Shown in pieces: positions 54,688 to 62,096 of a stretch of DNA of 64,000 nt; the first letter of the stretch is position 1, and every line of letters begins with the position of its first letter. The stretch lies in assembly GCF_024734895.1 (NCBI RefSeq), contig NZ_CP091430.1:2808501-2872500 (forward strand). The letters run 5' to 3'. Below the pieces are notes generated by a model. It did not search any database. It saw only the letters and a program-made list of their open reading frames with translations, and was not told the DNA's origin. The position numbers and the translations under genes are program-made. This stretch comes from Paenibacillus spongiae. GTDB taxonomy: Bacteria; Bacillota; Bacilli; Paenibacillales; Paenibacillaceae.

Positions 54688-55581
54688 ATGGATATGAAAC
54701 GTTGTTTATTTTGCGACCAGCTCGTACCTGTACGGATTCAAGGGGATTACGAGTGGTTCGACGGATGTTATTGTGCGACGGGGGCTTTTTATGGGATTCA
54801 GAAGGATAGTTACGACAAATATAATGAACTGTCCTATCAAATCAAGGCGCAGATGTTCCCGATTATTTCCGCCTATATATGTGAATTGACGGATTGCGAA
54901 GAGACGGTAGCTCTTTCGTTCGAGGATTTCGAGACGATTCGGCAATCGCCTCGGATCCCGATTACGATCGATGATAAAGGCAATCGTCTTCTTCATTATC
55001 TGCACCGCCATTCCAAAGGCCCTAATGAGCCTGTTGTCATTCACCGGCTTCCGGTCCGCTACAATTTAACGTACTCGCCGAACCTGCAGGAGCTTATCTA
55101 TATTATCGAGAGGCTTCGGGAGATGGAGATGATTGAACGGGCGGGCTCTACTTTCAAGCTCACGGAGCGGGGCTGGCGGGAAGCGGTTGCGACTGCGGGC
55201 GGAAAACGCTTGAAGCCTTGCTTCGTTATGTTCCCCGATCACGATGATCTGCGGGAGGAGTGGAGCGAGAAGGTGTTTCCGAAGATGGAGCAGTGCGGAT
55301 ATTTGCCGCAGACGCCCGAGCCGACGGACAAAGAACAATATGGCGACCATATTATCAGACTTGTATCCGAGTGCAAGCTGCTCATAGCGGATTTGACGGA
55401 GCCGAATCCGGAGGTGTACTATGCGGCCGGCTTAGCGCTTGGGCTGCAGATTCCGGTCATCTGGACGATGAAGCGGGGAGAAACGAAACAAGAGGCGCTG
55501 CCTTCCAAGCTGATTCGTCCGGTCGTTTGGGACAATGGCGAAGATCTCGCCGCCATTCTAGAGCATCGATTGACGGTGTAG
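54688..55581 (+). CDS. Zinc-ribbon, winged-helix-like and nucleoside deoxyribosyltransferase-like fusion
   Basis: 297 residues from the ATG at 54688 (AGAGGTG, 9 bp spacing). N-terminus: CLFC and, 20 residues later, CYC (putative zinc site). Middle (about 115-170): helical segment LQELIYIIERLREMEM, then GSTFKLTERGWREAV, winged-helix-like. C-terminus (about 175-297): strand CFVMFPDH, then CKLLIADLTEPNPEVYYAAGLALG, which matches the nucleoside 2-deoxyribosyltransferase/DUF4062-like fold (in part, LIADLTEPNPEVYYAAG). Such domains occur in nucleotide-sensing and some anti-phage proteins. An ATAGGATT/AATCCTAT dyad lies upstream (54567-54630). Function unknown. Confidence 0.7.
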   Translation: MDMKRCLFCDQLVPVRIQGDYEWFDGCYCATGAFYGIQKDSYDKYNELSYQIKAQMFPIISAYICELTDCEETVALSFEDFETIRQSPRIPITIDDKGNRLLHYLHRHSKGPNEPVVIHRLPVRYNLTYSPNLQELIYIIERLREMEMIERAGSTFKLTERGWREAVATAGGKRLKPCFVMFPDHDDLREEWSEKVFPKMEQCGYLPQTPEPTDKEQYGDHIIRLVSECKLLIADLTEPNPEVYYAAGLALGLQIPVIWTMKRGETKQEALPSKLIRPVVWDNGEDLAAILEHRLTV

Positions 55582-55664
55582 CAAATTCTGCTGGCGGCTA
55601 TCACGCAGCACGGAGTCTATTTTCGATAGCTGAAACATGAATACCTTAACATAAAGCAGCGATC

Positions 55665-55694
55665 AACCGTCATGGGAAAGCATGACGGTTTTTT
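55665..55694 (+). terminator. Rho-independent terminator
   Basis: AACCGTCATG/CATGACGGTT perfect stem, 6-nt loop, T6. Confidence 0.92.
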
Positions 55695-55767
55695 ACTTTA
55701 ATTAAGTAGGGTGGAATTCACATGAATGACTTTGACTTCCTCGGTAATATTGTTTAAACTTAAACTA

Positions 55768-55782
55768 ATTCTAAAATTAATA
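55768..55782 (+). promoter_or_regulatory. Weak PerR/Fur-like box upstream of perR
   Basis: TTCTAAAATTAATAA matches the PerR consensus TTATAATTATTATAA at 10 of 15 positions. Autoregulation of PerR is common. Only suggestive. Confidence 0.3.
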
Positions 55783-55802
55783 ATCGGGTGGGGGGATTGA
55801 AT

Positions 55803-56207
55803 ATGAGCCGAAAAGGACAGCTTACAACGCCCAGACGAACGATATATGAAATTGTGATCGATTCGTCGGATCATCCTACCGCATCGGATATTATGGACCG
55901 GTTGAAAAACCGCGGCTGCCAATTTGCCTACGCAACCGTATATAACTCCTTGCGCTATTTGACAGAAGAGAAGATGATTCGCGAATTGAAGCTCGAAGGG
56001 GATGCGAGCCGATACGATGCGCGTGTGGAGGATCACCAGCATATCGTATGCTTAACCTGCGGGAAAGTCGATGAAGTCCTGGTTGAAGCGCCGAAGGATT
56101 GGCTGGAACGGATTGCGAAGGAAACCGGGTATGTCATCGAAGACGAAGAAATTCTATTCAAAGGGGTGTGCAGCGAATGCAGAGAGAAGAAAACAGCGGT
56201 GCAATGA
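55803..56207 (+). CDS. perR: Fur-family peroxide-responsive regulator (PerR-type)
   Basis: 134 residues from the ATG at 55803. Winged helix at the N-terminus (TPRRTIYEIVIDSSDHPTA in part), then metal-binding HQHIVCLTCGK (His-x-His and CxxC) and a C-terminal CSEC, the two CxxC pairs of the structural zinc site. The pattern fits PerR better than Fur. PerR senses hydrogen peroxide through metal-catalysed His oxidation. It shares an ATGA overlap with the next gene, and the trxB/peroxiredoxin genes are within 3 kb, consistent with a redox role. Confidence 0.9.
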   Translation: MSRKGQLTTPRRTIYEIVIDSSDHPTASDIMDRLKNRGCQFAYATVYNSLRYLTEEKMIRELKLEGDASRYDARVEDHQHIVCLTCGKVDEVLVEAPKDWLERIAKETGYVIEDEEILFKGVCSECREKKTAVQ

Positions 56208-56953
56208 ACGGCGGTCTTCACCTGTCTCCACCTGCCTTGCCCCATGAATTCGAAACATTCGACGAGGGGGCCTTCTGCGATTCGACGCTGCGGATCGTCG
56301 TCGTGAGTCCTCTGCCGGCTTCTCTTCGGGCGCTGGTATCGGCCTTAACGACGCGCTGCTACGACGTGCTTGTGTTCCATAATGAGAATGATCCGATTCT
56401 GGCAACGATTCAGGCCGATCTCATTATTATTGATCGGCGAAAGAACGTTGTAACGGATAACAAGCCTGTTCGTGGTATCGGCAGCGAGTCCGCTCTCCTT
56501 CTCCTTATGAATGAACGTCCTTCAGCACCGGTAGAAGGGGAGGTTCTTGTGTGGCCAAGTCCGGTTGCTTCAGCGATGGTTCAGATTGAGGAGCTGGCGA
56601 GCAAGAGCCAAGCTAACGCCGCCCTTAAGCCTTCTGAGGTATCGTCTGAGGACCAGCTGTTGATGAAGGATATCCGGATGGACTTGAAACGCATGACTGT
56701 GCAGCGCGGCGGGCGGCCTGTCAGCTTAACGAAGACGGAATTCGATCTGCTCCGAATATTATCCGCCAGCGGCGGCAGCGTCATGTCCCGGCAGGAAATT
56801 ATGGAGCAAATCTGGGGGGACGGCTATTTCGGAGGCAGCAATTCCGTCGATGTGCATATCAAGTCGCTGCGCCAGAAGCTTGGCGACGATCCGAAGAATC
56901 CCCAATATATATTAACCGTTCGCGGTGTCGGCTACCGGTTTGCCGATTCATAA
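56204..56953 (+). CDS. OmpR/PhoB-type regulator with a degenerate receiver domain
   Basis: 249 residues if the ATG overlapping the perR stop (56204) is used; an ATG at 56177 with AAGGGG is possible. The N-terminal half has alpha/beta receiver-like order (LRIVVVSPLP, ADLIIIDRR) but the acidic pocket before the phospho-Asp is missing (VVSPLP instead of DD/ED), and a clear conserved Lys is lacking. The C-terminal winged helix is intact (SLTKTEFDLLRIL, SRQEIMEQIWGD, VDVHIKSLRQKLGDDP, RGVGYRF). No histidine kinase is adjacent. It is probably not phosphorylation controlled. The 11-bp-phased TTCAT array just downstream is a likely target. Confidence 0.85.
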   Translation: MNGGLHLSPPALPHEFETFDEGAFCDSTLRIVVVSPLPASLRALVSALTTRCYDVLVFHNENDPILATIQADLIIIDRRKNVVTDNKPVRGIGSESALLLLMNERPSAPVEGEVLVWPSPVASAMVQIEELASKSQANAALKPSEVSSEDQLLMKDIRMDLKRMTVQRGGRPVSLTKTEFDLLRILSASGGSVMSRQEIMEQIWGDGYFGGSNSVDVHIKSLRQKLGDDPKNPQYILTVRGVGYRFADS

Positions 56954-56965
56954 GCCATACACGAG

Positions 56966-56992
56966 AACCTTCATGAGATCTTCATGAAGGTT
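56966..56992 (+). terminator. Possible terminator of perR operon, overlapping the phased repeat array
   Basis: AACCTTCATGA/TCATGAAGGTT perfect 11-bp stem, 5-nt loop. It is built partly from the TTCAT units and lacks a T-run, so it may be only a consequence of those repeats. Confidence 0.4.
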
Positions 56993-57056
56993 TCATTGTA
57001 TCTTCATCTTCCGTTCATCGTTCCTTCATGATCATCGTGCGCAAGGGTGATATGAT
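56970..57056 (+). promoter_or_regulatory. Six TTCAT direct repeats at exact 11-bp spacing plus -10 box, trxB promoter
   Basis: TTCAT begins at 56970, 56981, 56992, 57003, 57014 and 57025, exactly 11 bp apart. The last unit ends 21 bp before TATGAT (57051-57056), a good -10; there is no sigma-A -35 box at the matching place. PhoB/OmpR-type regulators bind direct repeats with this 11-bp period (Pho boxes), placed just like this for activation. Likely regulators: the OmpR-type protein encoded immediately upstream, or PhoP. Confidence 0.8.
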
Positions 57057-57142
57057 TTATGTATCGAGCAAGAGATGAACACCAATTAATTAAGGTACAC
57101 GACGAAGCGATGACATGGATCATGAGCAAAGGGGATGACAAG

Positions 57143-58087
57143 ATGTATAAAACAATCATTATCGGTACGGGCCCAGGCGGACTTACCGCAGCAATCTATT
57201 TGGCAAGAGCGAATCTGAACCCGCTCGTTATTGAAGGACCTGAACCGGGCGGGCAGCTGACGACGACGACCGAGGTGGAGAACTTCCCGGGCTTTCCTGA
57301 TGGCATTATGGGACCGGAGCTCATGGCTAACATGCGTAAGCAGGCCGAACGATTCGGTGCCGAGTTCCGCACGGGCTGGGTGAATTCGGTGGATACGTCG
57401 AAGCGTCCGTTTACGTTGACGGTGGAAGGGATGGGCGAGCTGCAAGCCGAATCGATCATCGTCTCCACGGGTGCTTCCGCCAAATATTTGGGTATCCCCG
57501 GCGAGAAGGATAACGTCGGACGCGGCGTAAGCACTTGTGCCACCTGTGACGGATTCTTCTTCCGCAACAAGAAGATTATCGTCGTCGGCGGCGGAGATTC
57601 GGCCATGGAAGAAGCCAATTTCTTGACGCGCTTCGCCTCTGAAGTCATCGTCGTGAACCGCCGCGACGAGCTGCGCGCATCGAAAATCATGCAGGACCGC
57701 GCCCGGGGCAACAGCAAGATCAGCTGGGCATTAAACCGTACGCCGCTCGAAGTGATCAGCGATGACAACGGCGTGCGCGGCTTGAAGGTCAGAAACAACG
57801 AATCGGGTGCCGAAGAGACAATCGAAACCGACGGGATCTTTATTGCGATCGGCCATACGCCGAATACCGCATTCCTGGGCGGACAGCTTCAGACGGATGA
57901 TCACGGGTATCTCCTCGTGAAGCCGGGCACGACCGAGACGAATATACCCGGGGTATTCGCTTGCGGCGACGTACAAGACAGCCGTTACCGTCAAGCGATC
58001 AGCGCGGCCGGAACGGGCTGCATGGCTGCTCTGGACTGCGAGCGGTATCTGGAAGCTGTGGAAATCAATGAAATCCAGCATGTATAA
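57143..58087 (+). CDS. trxB: Thioredoxin reductase (NADPH)
   Basis: 314 residues from the ATG at 57143 (AAAGGGG upstream). FAD site GTGPGGLTAA near residue 8, redox-active Cys pair CATC (CATCDGFFF near 134), NADPH site GGGDSAMEE near 150, and closing FACGDVQD with RQAISAAGTG. Reduces thioredoxin with NADPH. The glutaredoxin-like and peroxiredoxin genes follow at short spacing, forming a thiol-peroxidase transcript. Confidence 0.96.
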   Translation: MYKTIIIGTGPGGLTAAIYLARANLNPLVIEGPEPGGQLTTTTEVENFPGFPDGIMGPELMANMRKQAERFGAEFRTGWVNSVDTSKRPFTLTVEGMGELQAESIIVSTGASAKYLGIPGEKDNVGRGVSTCATCDGFFFRNKKIIVVGGGDSAMEEANFLTRFASEVIVVNRRDELRASKIMQDRARGNSKISWALNRTPLEVISDDNGVRGLKVRNNESGAEETIETDGIFIAIGHTPNTAFLGGQLQTDDHGYLLVKPGTTETNIPGVFACGDVQDSRYRQAISAAGTGCMAALDCERYLEAVEINEIQHV

Positions 58088-58124
58088 AGATGTATAGAAT
58101 AGCACCGACAAGGAGAGATTGAAC

Positions 58125-58373
58125 ATGTCTGTCAATACGAACGTCATCTTATATTCGAGCACGCACTGCCAATATTGCAAACAGGTGAAGGGCTTCCTGG
58201 AAGCGCGCGGCGTGAATTACGAGGAACGCAACATCGATACGAATGACCAGTATGCCGAGGAATTGTGGAACACGGGCATGAGATCCGTTCCCGTCACCGT
58301 TATCGGAAGCACGAACATTCTAGGCTTCAATCAAACGCAGCTGACCAAGGCTTTAGCAGAAATTCAAAACTAA
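58125..58373 (+). CDS. Glutaredoxin-like thiol-disulfide oxidoreductase (NrdH type)
   Basis: 82 residues from the ATG at 58125 (AAGGAG). Active site CQYC near residue 15, then GVNYEERNID, SVPVTVIG (cis-Pro) and LGFNQTQL, the NrdH/YruB-like pattern. It probably passes electrons from thioredoxin reductase to the peroxiredoxin downstream or to other targets; NrdH proteins are reduced by TrxR. It lies 37 bp after trxB. Confidence 0.9.
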   Translation: MSVNTNVILYSSTHCQYCKQVKGFLEARGVNYEERNIDTNDQYAEELWNTGMRSVPVTVIGSTNILGFNQTQLTKALAEIQN

Positions 58374-58414
58374 CGAACCAACGATAAACTACACATCAAA
58401 GGAGATCTCTCATC

Positions 58415-58990
58415 ATGACTCAAACTGAAGTTACGGCTTACAACGCAACGTACCCGTATGCCAAAGTAGGGCTTCCTGCCCCTGATTTCAATATGCTGTC
58501 GACTAAAAACATGGATACGCTGGAGGAAAAAGTGTCGCTTGATCAATACCGCGGCAAGTGGCTCGTATTGTTCTTCTGGCCGTTCGATTTCACCTTCGTA
58601 TGTCCGACCGAAATACTCGCATTCAGCGAAGCATATGAAGAGTTTCAGAAGCTGGATTGCGAGATCGTAGGCGCTTCTGCAGACAGCGTCCATACCCATC
58701 GCGCATGGACTCAAACGCCCGTCGACCAAGGTGGTATCGGCAAAGTGAAATTCCCGATGGCATCCGACTTTACGAAGGAAGTCGCCACCGCCTACGGAAT
58801 TCTGGAAGAGCAATCGGGCGCCGCTCACCGCGGACTGTTCATTATCGACCCGGAAGGCATTCTGCGCTATCAAGTGGTCACCGATATGAATGTGGGCCGC
58901 AGCGTGGACGAGACGCTTCGCATTCTGCAAGCTCTTCAAGCCGGGGGCTTATGTCCGGCCAACTGGAGACCGGGACAGAAGACGCTGTAA
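58415..58990 (+). CDS. 2-Cys peroxiredoxin (AhpC/Prx1 type)
   Basis: 191 residues, AAAGGAG ribosome site. Peroxidatic Cys in FTFVCPTE near residue 53 and resolving Cys in GGLCPANW near 178. WPFDFTFVCPTEI (in part) and the later GLFIIDPEG fit the AhpC/typical 2-Cys group. Reduces hydrogen and organic peroxides. It is 41 bp after the glutaredoxin-like gene and followed by a terminator, which completes the redox operon. Confidence 0.94.
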   Translation: MTQTEVTAYNATYPYAKVGLPAPDFNMLSTKNMDTLEEKVSLDQYRGKWLVLFFWPFDFTFVCPTEILAFSEAYEEFQKLDCEIVGASADSVHTHRAWTQTPVDQGGIGKVKFPMASDFTKEVATAYGILEEQSGAAHRGLFIIDPEGILRYQVVTDMNVGRSVDETLRILQALQAGGLCPANWRPGQKTL

Positions 58991-59022
58991 TTCAAGCCGG
59001 TCGTGATATAATGACGAAAAAG

Positions 59023-59066
59023 AACCGTCCCGTGTACCGTGAACCGTGTACATGGGGCGGTTTTTT
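59023..59066 (+). terminator. Terminator of the redox operon
   Basis: AACCGTCCC/GGGGCGGTT and GTGTAC/GTGTAC arms with T6. Confidence 0.8.
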
Positions 59067-59114
59067 CTGAGTTCGAGGAACAGATGCAGCGGCGCGGGTG
59101 TCAAGCATACACGG

Positions 59115-59597
59115 TCAAGAACGCGTAAACCCTTCCTCGGTCAAATATTCTTCCGCTTCCTCATATGTTTCGAATGCCATCTCCAAGTTCAAGCCCGTAT
59201 AGAGATACCACAAATCATCTTCGAATTTGAGCTCGAGCACTTGCTTATCCGGACCGGACCAGCGTTCCGTTCCGTTCTTGGGCTTGCGGCGCTTGGGCGC
59301 TGCTTGAACGGCTGCCGGCGGCGTGGACAAGTATGCGATCGATGCTTCGACGGCTGCTCTCAGCTCCTCTGCGCTGTACGATCTGATATTAACGAAGCCC
59401 TTGTCGTCAGGGGCGTATCCGGGCGTCTGTCCGACATAGACATAGCCGTTGCCGTTCTTGTGCAGATGATAAACGACATTCTTCTTATCGTAAGCACTGT
59501 CTTCGTAATGGTAATTGGTCCGTCCGAGGGAGACGTCCTTGCGCTGCAGCTCCGGAAACGTATCCAGAATTTCAATTTTCTGTTCAAAGGTAAGCAT
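59115..59597 (-). CDS. Hypothetical soluble protein, 160 residues
   Basis: From the ATG at 59597 (GGAGG 5 bp upstream). N-terminal FEQKIEILDTFPELQRKDVS, then VVYHLHKNGNGYVYVGQ, a basic Ala/Pro/Lys linker near residue 100-110 (APKRRKPK) and an acidic C-terminal domain (LEMAFETYEEAEEYL). It looks like two small alpha/beta units joined by a linker. No family recognised. Divergent from the hemolysin-III gene. Confidence 0.72.
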   Translation of the reverse strand: MLTFEQKIEILDTFPELQRKDVSLGRTNYHYEDSAYDKKNVVYHLHKNGNGYVYVGQTPGYAPDDKGFVNIRSYSAEELRAAVEASIAYLSTPPAAVQAAPKRRKPKNGTERWSGPDKQVLELKFEDDLWYLYTGLNLEMAFETYEEAEEYLTEEGFTRS

Positions 59598-59731
59598 ATG
59601 GGCCTCCACGGGAATATGATGATAGGGCTGGTCGGATTATATCATACTGCTGCCGATCGGACAAAATCAACTTATACGCCATCCTATGGTATACTAGGGA
59701 TACGAAAAAAATGTCTTGAAGGAGGTTTCCA

Positions 59732-60379
59732 ATGGCCCTCACCCATACATACACCCGCAGGGAGGAAGTCGCGAACGCGATTACGCACGGGATCGGCATG
59801 CTGCTCAGCATCGCGGCGCTCGTCGTCTTGATCGTCTTCGCCAGCTTGAAGGGAACGGCTTGGCATGTCGTCAGCTTCTCGATCTTCGGTGCGACGATGC
59901 TGCTGCTCTATACGGCTTCGACACTAGTCCACAGCTTTCCCGAAGGCAAAGTGAAGGATCTGTTCGAGATCCTCGACCATAGCTCGATTTATCTATTCAT
60001 TGCCGGAACGTACACCCCGATTCTGTTCGGCGTCATCCGCAGCCCGCTGGCTTGGACGCTGTTCGGCCTCGTCTGGGGCATTGCCATAGTCGGCGTAGCC
60101 TTCAAAGCGTTCTATACGAAAAAATTTCTGGTAACCTCCACGCTCTTCTATGTGCTGATGGGGTGGCTCATCGTCTTTGCCTGGCGGCCGCTTACCGAAC
60201 ATTTTGCAGGCGGCGGGCTGTTCCTGCTTGTGCTGGGCGGCATATTCTATACGGTAGGGACGGTGTTCTACGTGTGGCGCGGATTTCCCTATCATCATGC
60301 AGTCTGGCATATGTTCGTGCTGGCTGGCTCCGCGTCTCATTTCTTCGCCATTCTGCTCTACGCACTGCCGACCCAATAA
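59732..60379 (+). CDS. Hemolysin III/PAQR family membrane protein
   Basis: 215 residues with seven predicted transmembrane helices. Family features: N-terminal EEVANAITHGIG, DHSSIYLFIAGTYTP near residue 88, and C-terminal HAVWHMFVLAGSASHFF, which carry the conserved His/Asp set of the PAQR zinc site. AAGGAGG ribosome site. Role in bacteria is unclear; may be a lipid-related hydrolase in the membrane. Confidence 0.93.
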   Translation: MALTHTYTRREEVANAITHGIGMLLSIAALVVLIVFASLKGTAWHVVSFSIFGATMLLLYTASTLVHSFPEGKVKDLFEILDHSSIYLFIAGTYTPILFGVIRSPLAWTLFGLVWGIAIVGVAFKAFYTKKFLVTSTLFYVLMGWLIVFAWRPLTEHFAGGGLFLLVLGGIFYTVGTVFYVWRGFPYHHAVWHMFVLAGSASHFFAILLYALPTQ

Positions 60380-60395
60380 AATCATTGCATTCCTG

Positions 60396-60430
60396 AATCC
60401 GCGAGCTGATCGCGGATTTTTTGTTTTTTT
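60396..60430 (+). terminator. Terminator of the hemolysin-III gene
   Basis: AATCCGCGA/TCGCGGATT stem, 5-nt loop, T6 and further T-run. Confidence 0.92.
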
Positions 60431-60448
60431 CGAGGCCTCGCAAGACTA

Positions 60449-60679
60449 GACAAGTGACAATCGAAAATTCTCGATTGCAACACTTGCGGACTGCCGACAA
60501 GTGACAATCGAAATCCTTGATTGTAACACTTGCGGACTGCCGACAAGTGACAATCGAAATTCTCGATTGTAGCACTTGCGGACTGCCGACAAGTGACAAT
60601 CGAAATTCTCGATTGTAGCACTTGCGGACTTCCGACAAGTGACAATCGAAATTCTCGATTGTAACACTTGCGGACTGCT
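60449..60679. repeat. Five tandem 46-bp hairpin repeats
   Basis: Units of 47, 46, 46, 46 and 46 bp, about 90% or more identical. Each contains CAAGTG-a-CAATCGA, a short loop, TCGATTG-nnn-CACTTG, so every unit folds into a 13-bp hairpin, followed by a constant CGGACTGCC linker. Unit 2 has TTGATTG for TCGATTG, which keeps pairing as a G-T wobble. There are no unique spacers, so this is not a CRISPR array. It follows the terminator of the hemolysin-III gene by 19 bp. Confidence 0.95.
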
Positions 60680-60951
60680 TATGAATTATTTACGTTTGGG
60701 AGCTGTCCGGAAATAATAAGGAAGGTAATTTTTACGAAATAAGGTTCATATGCTAGTCTTGTAAAGACTTTTTCTTATCAAAATGCCGATATAACGAAAG
60801 AAAATCTTTCGTTTTTATTTTATTCCACAACAGGCTGCACATTTGCGGAAAGTTCTTCGTGACCGGAGGTGATCATGAGCTAGTTTTGTCTGATAGCATG
60901 AAGAGCTCGTAATATCGAAACGGATCAAGGTCGTGTGGAGGAGGGACATGA
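60680..60951 (+). other. Intergenic region with two small terminator-like hairpins
   Basis: AGTCTT-gta-AAGACT plus T5 (60755-60773) and AACGAAAG/CTTTCGTT plus T5 (60793-60816). They could end transcripts across the repeat array or mark a small RNA. No protein gene seen. Confidence 0.5.
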
Positions 60952-61968
60952 GTGCAGGAGTATGTAATGAGCATCGATAGCGGTGGAAGTAAAGTGCTGT
61001 GCCTGATTCAAAAGCAGGATGGCGGACTGGTCGGCTGGGGGCAGGGAGGAGCTGCGAACAATATGACGGTCGATGAAGCTGCCCGCTCATATTGGACGGC
61101 GATTCAAGCAGCATTGGAGACCGGCGGCATACGGCCGGCATGCATAGCCGATACGTTCCTGTCCATTCTTGGCCCGGTGCAAGCGCTGTATGATGCAATG
61201 AACCAAAGCGGTATTGCGTGCCATTCCCATCACTGCAGCGACACCAAGGCAGCGCTTTACGCTTCCACGATGAACAATTGGGGCATCGTAGCGTTAAGCG
61301 GAACGGGATCATTCGTATACGGGAGGAATGAAAGCGGGCATTCCAGGCTGATTGGGGGATTAGGCGACTTGCTTGGCGACGACGGCAGCGGATATGAGAT
61401 CGGCTTAAGCGGGCTGCGGGCGGCATTGCGTTACCTTGAAGGATGGGGAGAGCCTACATCACTTGCGGAAGATATCGCCCGGACGTGGAACATGACCGCT
61501 CCTGGTGCTCAGCTTACCGATGAAATGAACCCGCTTACCCGTCTTATGTCCGATGCAGCAAGGAAGCATTTGCCCGACAATTACAGGCATTTCATCGCCA
61601 GACTAAGCCGGAATGTAGCCAGCTGTGCGCAAGATGGCGACCAGGTCGCGCTTGCCATATTGCAAAATGCGGGTGAAAAGCTCGCCGACCAGGCGGTTTC
61701 GTTATGCGACTATATCGCGTTCGGTATCGAACCGATCCCGATCGGCCGGGCCGGCGGCAGCTGGAAGATCGGAGGCCGGCTCCAGGAATCCTTCGAGCAT
61801 AGGCTGTTGGAACGAATGAAGCATCGCTGCGCGGTAATGCCTAGCGGGCTCGAACCGGTCTTCGGCGTTTTCCTGGCTGGTCTGGAGGTACTGCATATCC
61901 CCTGGAACGAGGCTATGTTGGCACGTATAACGCGCGCAAGTCACGAGGTAACGGAGTCGATTCGATAA
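60952..61968 (+). CDS. BadF/BcrA-type ATPase, N-acetylglucosamine kinase-like
   Basis: 338 residues from GTG (GGAGG upstream). Actin-like ATPase fold of the BadF/BadG/BcrA/BcrD family: phosphate 1 motif MSIDSGGSKV (residues 6-15), VALSGTGSFVYG near 118 and GGLGDLLGDDGSGYEIG near 143, then adenosine-binding region near 280 (IGRAGG). In Bacillota such proteins beside sugar transport genes are N-acetylglucosamine or amino-sugar kinases. The sugar-binding protein gene follows 128 bp later. Confidence 0.87.
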   Translation: MQEYVMSIDSGGSKVLCLIQKQDGGLVGWGQGGAANNMTVDEAARSYWTAIQAALETGGIRPACIADTFLSILGPVQALYDAMNQSGIACHSHHCSDTKAALYASTMNNWGIVALSGTGSFVYGRNESGHSRLIGGLGDLLGDDGSGYEIGLSGLRAALRYLEGWGEPTSLAEDIARTWNMTAPGAQLTDEMNPLTRLMSDAARKHLPDNYRHFIARLSRNVASCAQDGDQVALAILQNAGEKLADQAVSLCDYIAFGIEPIPIGRAGGSWKIGGRLQESFEHRLLERMKHRCAVMPSGLEPVFGVFLAGLEVLHIPWNEAMLARITRASHEVTESIR

Positions 61969-62096
61969 TGATGACGATGGTAACGGCGATCGTCGTCGTA
62001 TTTTCATGCCTTAGATTCAAGGATGGAGGCGATTGCCCGGTTTGCGATGGAACGATTCATGATAGCAGGGTCCAATAAAGAAGGAGGTTGACAGGT

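Noticed and set aside
60449-60679. CRISPR array
   Set aside because: Units are tandem and nearly identical throughout; there are no unique spacers and no cas genes.
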